Below are positions 14,489-17,115 of a stretch of DNA of 17,115 bases, piece by piece. The stretch comes from CAZHZT01 sp964537285 (GTDB lineage: Bacteria > Bacteroidota > Bacteroidia > Chitinophagales > Saprospiraceae), in contig CAZHZT010000126.1 of assembly GCA_964537285.1 (NCBI GenBank), positions 1 to 17,115 of the forward strand, given 5' to 3'. Every line of letters starts with the position of its first letter. Position 1 is the stretch's first letter. The notes beneath the pieces are model-generated. The model worked only from the letters and a program-made list of their open reading frames with translations. It searched no databases and was not told the DNA's origin. The position numbers and the translations under genes were made by a program.

Positions 14489-14856
14489 TTCTTTATCTTT
14501 AATATTTGACCCTCTTGTTACTTTGGGAATAAAACATTAGTCATTTCCATAAGTAATAATTCCTAAACTTTTCGTTATTTTTGTCTTTCCATTGCATCTG
14601 CAAAATTATTGCCTTACTTCTATGTCATCTTTTACTATTTTGCTTTCATAAGTGAATAAAAAAAGAACAATAAAAGGATAAGCTAATATTTTTCGTTCTT
14701 TGACAAATTGTGTGGAACTTCAAAATGATAAGCCTTGAATGCCCTTGTGGCTGAAAGGGTTATCATTTTGAAGTTCCATTTTCCACAATTTATGTCAAAG
14801 AACTATATTTTTAAAGAATAATTATTTGAATCAATTAAGTAATAATTAAATACAAA
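14489..14856. other. Divergent intergenic region before the S46 peptidase
   Basis: These 368 A/T-rich bases hold MITE copy 3 (14694-14804) with its target duplications (14686-14693 and 14805-14812). A possible -7 box for the leftward DUF2237 gene, TAATTTTG on the - strand, lies at 14601-14608. I see no open frame with protein character and no convincing promoter for the S46 gene; its leader (14813-14856) is A/T-rich. Confidence 0.6.
14694..14804 (+). mobile_element. MITE-like palindromic element, copy 3, with perfect 8-bp target duplication
   Basis: This copy is in the same orientation as that at 3056-3166 and differs from it by about five substitutions and one indel. It runs from CGTTCTTTGACA to TGTCAAAGAACT, 111 bp, with arms of about 42 bp that share GGAACTTCAAAATGATAA. 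It is directly flanked on both sides by ATATTTTT (14686-14693 and 14805-14812), a perfect 8-bp direct repeat, which fixes the ends of the element. It has no coding capacity, so any transposition would need a transposase supplied elsewhere. Confidence 0.88.
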
Positions 14857-16950
14857 ATGAATATGTTGAAAAACAAAAACCTACTCAGCCTAATTTTCAT
14901 CATTGGTTTATTTAGTGGATTACAAGCCCAACAAATGGCCTTGCCGGAAGTTGAGCCAAGTCGCTTCGATTTTGGTAAAATGTGGACTTTCGAGCACGCT
15001 CCATACGATTACTTTGAAGAAACATACGATTTTCGCCCAAGTCAGGAGTGGGTAGATCATGCTCGCCTCTCTGCTGTTCGTTTTGCATCCTGGTGCTCCG
15101 GATCATTCATTTCTCCCGATGGATTAATCCTTACGAATCACCACTGCTCCAGAGGGGTAGTTGGCGGTTTGATGCAGGAAGGAGAAAACTTTGATGAACA
15201 AGGTTTTTACGCTGCTACTCAAGAAGAGGAGCGCCGCGCAGAAGGCTTATTCGTAAAACAATTGGTTCAAATCGCAGATGTTACAGACTTTGTAAAAGGC
15301 TATACCGATAAAGCAGAAAGCGATCAGGAACTAAGCCAACTTCAAGATTCGGCCCTAAACCTGATCATTGCACAATACAAAGAAAAAAATGATTGGGAAG
15401 GCCTTGAAATTGAGCCTGTTACTTACTATAGTGGCGGAAAATATTCTCTTTATGGTTACAAACGCTTCGATGATATTCGTTTAGTTCTCATCCCAGAATT
15501 GCAGTTAGGTTATTTTGGTGGAGACCCGGACAACTTCACTTATCCTCGCTATTCTTTGGATTTTACCATCTGGAGAGCCTACGAAAATGGCGAACCTGCG
15601 AACACGGAAACGCACTATTTCCCTTTCAATGCTGAAGGAGCTGATGAAGGCGACCCTGTTTTCGTTATTGGAAACCCAGGGAGCACAGAGCGCTACCGCA
15701 CTGTTTCTCAGCTGGAATACGATCGCGATTATCGCTATAACATTCTCCATGAATGGTTGAACAACCGCATGCAAATCATGAAAGAGCAATATGAAAAAGA
15801 GCCTTCTCACGATTTGCAGGAATCTATTTTCGGCTTGTCCAATTCCATTAAAGCATATGGCGGAATTCTGAAAGGCCTTCACGATCCTTACCTTATGGGT
15901 AAAAAGCAGGCTATGGAAGATAAAATCAAAGCCGAATCAAAAGCACTTGCTGAAGGCAATGATTATTGGGCCCAGCTAGCTGGTGAATATTCACGCATGG
16001 TACCTTATGTTTCAGAAGGAAGGGTGTTTGCACCTACCCCATTGAATGGCCAGGCTGTTATTTCTGCTCATTTATTCGAGCGCTATCGCCAGGCTGTTGA
16101 AGGAGGTGCTCCCGAGGAAGAAGAACTGGATGGCATGAAGCAGCAACTTATGGAAAGCGCTTCCAAACTCGATGAGCCGTTCGAGAAAAGATACCTTACC
16201 ATGGTATTCCAGGAAATGAAAAAGTTTGCTCAAAATGATGATAAATATGTAAGTGAGCTCCTTAACGGAAGATCTCCTGAAGAGGCCGCGATGGAATTAT
16301 TTGATAAGACTAAGTTCAATGAGCCAGATCGTTTGGAGAAGCTACTTAACAGCAAGCTTAAAAAACTTAATAAGAGTAAAGATCCTATCGCCAAAATGGG
16401 TAGAATCATCGCCGATGAATTTAGCACAGCTAACCAGAACCTGAGATCTGGATCGGATACTCGCCGCGCCTTGGAAGCTAAAATCTCAAACGAGGTATAC
16501 AATATCTACGGCTTGTCCATTCCTCCAGATGCTACTTTTACGCTGCGTTTAGCTGACGGAGTAGTGAAAAGATATGACTATAACGGTACTACCGCACCAT
16601 ATAAAACGACTTACTTCGGTATGTACAACCGTCATTATGCAAATAATGGAGAGTTTCCGTGGTCTTTGCCTCAACGTTGGTTAAATCCTTCTTCCGGCCT
16701 TTTGAGATCACCTCTTAACTTCATTTCAACAAGTGATAGTGTTGGTGGTAACTCAGGTAGCCCGGTCATCAATAAAGAAGGAGAGATTGTCGGCTTGCTT
16801 TTCGATGGTAATATCGAATCCTTACCGGGTAATTTCATTTACGAGCCAACTGTAAACCGCTCGGTAAATGTGCATACCGGAGGTATCGCTGCTGCATTGA
16901 AGTATATCTTCAATGCAGATAGACTCCTTAAAGAACTAGGCGTAGAATAA
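14857..16950 (+). CDS. Secreted S46 family dipeptidyl peptidase, DPP7-like
   Basis: S46 peptidases release dipeptides from peptide N-termini in the periplasm of amino-acid-fermenting or protein-degrading Bacteroidota. The 697-residue protein has a signal peptide (1-25, ending LQAQ) and the chymotrypsin-like triad: His96 in TNHHC, Asp235 in YPRYSLDF and Ser633 in GGNSGSP. The helical insert characteristic of S46 lies between about 290 and 560. The S1-site position, which separates DPP7 (Gly) from DPP11 (Arg), is Gly651 in LLFDGN, predicting a preference for hydrophobic rather than acidic P1 residues. No T9SS tail is present, so it is probably periplasmic. The motif around the Asp (PRYSLDF) departs from the usual PRHTGDF. 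A second ATG lies two codons inside. A MITE copy sits 52 bases upstream. Confidence 0.93.
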   Translation: MNMLKNKNLLSLIFIIGLFSGLQAQQMALPEVEPSRFDFGKMWTFEHAPYDYFEETYDFRPSQEWVDHARLSAVRFASWCSGSFISPDGLILTNHHCSRGVVGGLMQEGENFDEQGFYAATQEEERRAEGLFVKQLVQIADVTDFVKGYTDKAESDQELSQLQDSALNLIIAQYKEKNDWEGLEIEPVTYYSGGKYSLYGYKRFDDIRLVLIPELQLGYFGGDPDNFTYPRYSLDFTIWRAYENGEPANTETHYFPFNAEGADEGDPVFVIGNPGSTERYRTVSQLEYDRDYRYNILHEWLNNRMQIMKEQYEKEPSHDLQESIFGLSNSIKAYGGILKGLHDPYLMGKKQAMEDKIKAESKALAEGNDYWAQLAGEYSRMVPYVSEGRVFAPTPLNGQAVISAHLFERYRQAVEGGAPEEEELDGMKQQLMESASKLDEPFEKRYLTMVFQEMKKFAQNDDKYVSELLNGRSPEEAAMELFDKTKFNEPDRLEKLLNSKLKKLNKSKDPIAKMGRIIADEFSTANQNLRSGSDTRRALEAKISNEVYNIYGLSIPPDATFTLRLADGVVKRYDYNGTTAPYKTTYFGMYNRHYANNGEFPWSLPQRWLNPSSGLLRSPLNFISTSDSVGGNSGSPVINKEGEIVGLLFDGNIESLPGNFIYEPTVNRSVNVHTGGIAAALKYIFNADRLLKELGVE

Positions 16951-16977
16951 ACCGCGTTCTTATATTACAGAGTAAAA

Positions 16978-17015
16978 ACATGAGAGTCATCCTTTAACTT
17001 TAAGGAACTTCATGT
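16978..17015 (+). terminator. Possible hairpin terminator after the S46 peptidase
   Basis: ACATGA (16978-16983) pairs with TCATGT (17010-17015), with inner AGT/ACT and CCTT/AAGG segments, in an interrupted stem 28 bases after the stop codon. No U-run follows. The remaining bases to the window end (17016-17115) show nothing I can assign. Confidence 0.4.
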
Positions 17016-17115
17016 TGTCCCGATGATTAAAAATAGGTGCAGTAATCAATACCTTAGGAGCGGCCTTATTCAATTTAGCTTTTTGAAAGGCTGGAAGCCG
17101 TTAAAAAATGAATAC

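Noticed and set aside
16987..17100. A 37-codon open stretch on the - strand at the right edge with protein-like wording (KAAPKVLITAPIFNHRDN)
   Set aside because: A stop lies just upstream (17101-17103), there is no ATG before the core, and it overlaps the putative terminator. It could be a gene remnant, but the window ends too soon to tell.

Overview
This window looks like a chromosomal segment of a Bacteroidota bacterium, most plausibly a Saprospiria/Lewinella-type gliding or surface-associated marine lineage. The evidence is two secreted proteins with type IX secretion (T9SS) sorting domains (one type A, one gliding-associated type B with SprB repeats), an S46 dipeptidyl peptidase, a lipoprotein-type LptC next to a CNNM/CBS protein, matches to the Bacteroidota -7 promoter box TAnnTTTG, and A-rich rather than Shine-Dalgarno leaders. 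The genus is inference.

Layout. 1-42 is the edge of a palindromic repeat. 49-1485 (-) is an unrecognised helical protein, divergent from 1641-3047 (+), a secreted PKD/dockerin-like/cohesin-like protein with a T9SS tail. 3048-3219 is a convergent gap filled by two palindromes. 3220-4852 (-) is a compact operon pssA-purS-rsmI. 4853-5184 is a hairpin plus an inverted copy of a mobile palindrome. 5185-8199 (+) is a 1004-residue SprB-repeat adhesin-like protein. 8278-8826 (+) is lptC, separated by a symmetric three-hairpin element (8873-9044) from 9059-10318 (+), a CNNM/CBS/CorC membrane protein whose 3' end overlaps a membrane-anchored patatin-like lipase (10293-12542). A thioredoxin-fold protein (12581-13231) and a strong hairpin terminator follow. 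13403-13825 (+) is a MerC-domain membrane protein, convergent with a DUF2237 gene (14024-14488, -), and the gap between them is almost exactly one 185-bp nested palindrome. 14857-16950 (+) is a secreted S46 peptidase, followed by a weak hairpin.

How the genes relate. Most of them serve the cell envelope: phospholipid synthesis (pssA), LPS transport (lptC), membrane transport or homeostasis (CNNM), lipid hydrolysis (patatin-like), surface display (two T9SS substrates), metal handling (MerC-like) and peptide scavenging (S46). rsmI and purS are housekeeping genes. None of the proteins is obviously a new system.

The most notable content is between the genes. A roughly 111-bp palindromic element occurs three times (3056-3166, 4964-5074 inverted, 14694-14804). 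Two copies are flanked by perfect 8-bp direct repeats at the same boundary and the third by an imperfect one, which marks it as a non-autonomous transposable element (MITE-like). A second family (13835-14019, with a probable partial copy at 1-42) and a third, three-hairpin element (8873-9044, abutted by 8/9-matching direct repeats) are also present, plus two further long hairpins (3171-3232, 4884-4939). Two genes directly downstream of such palindromes (pssA and the CNNM gene) can only start at TTG.
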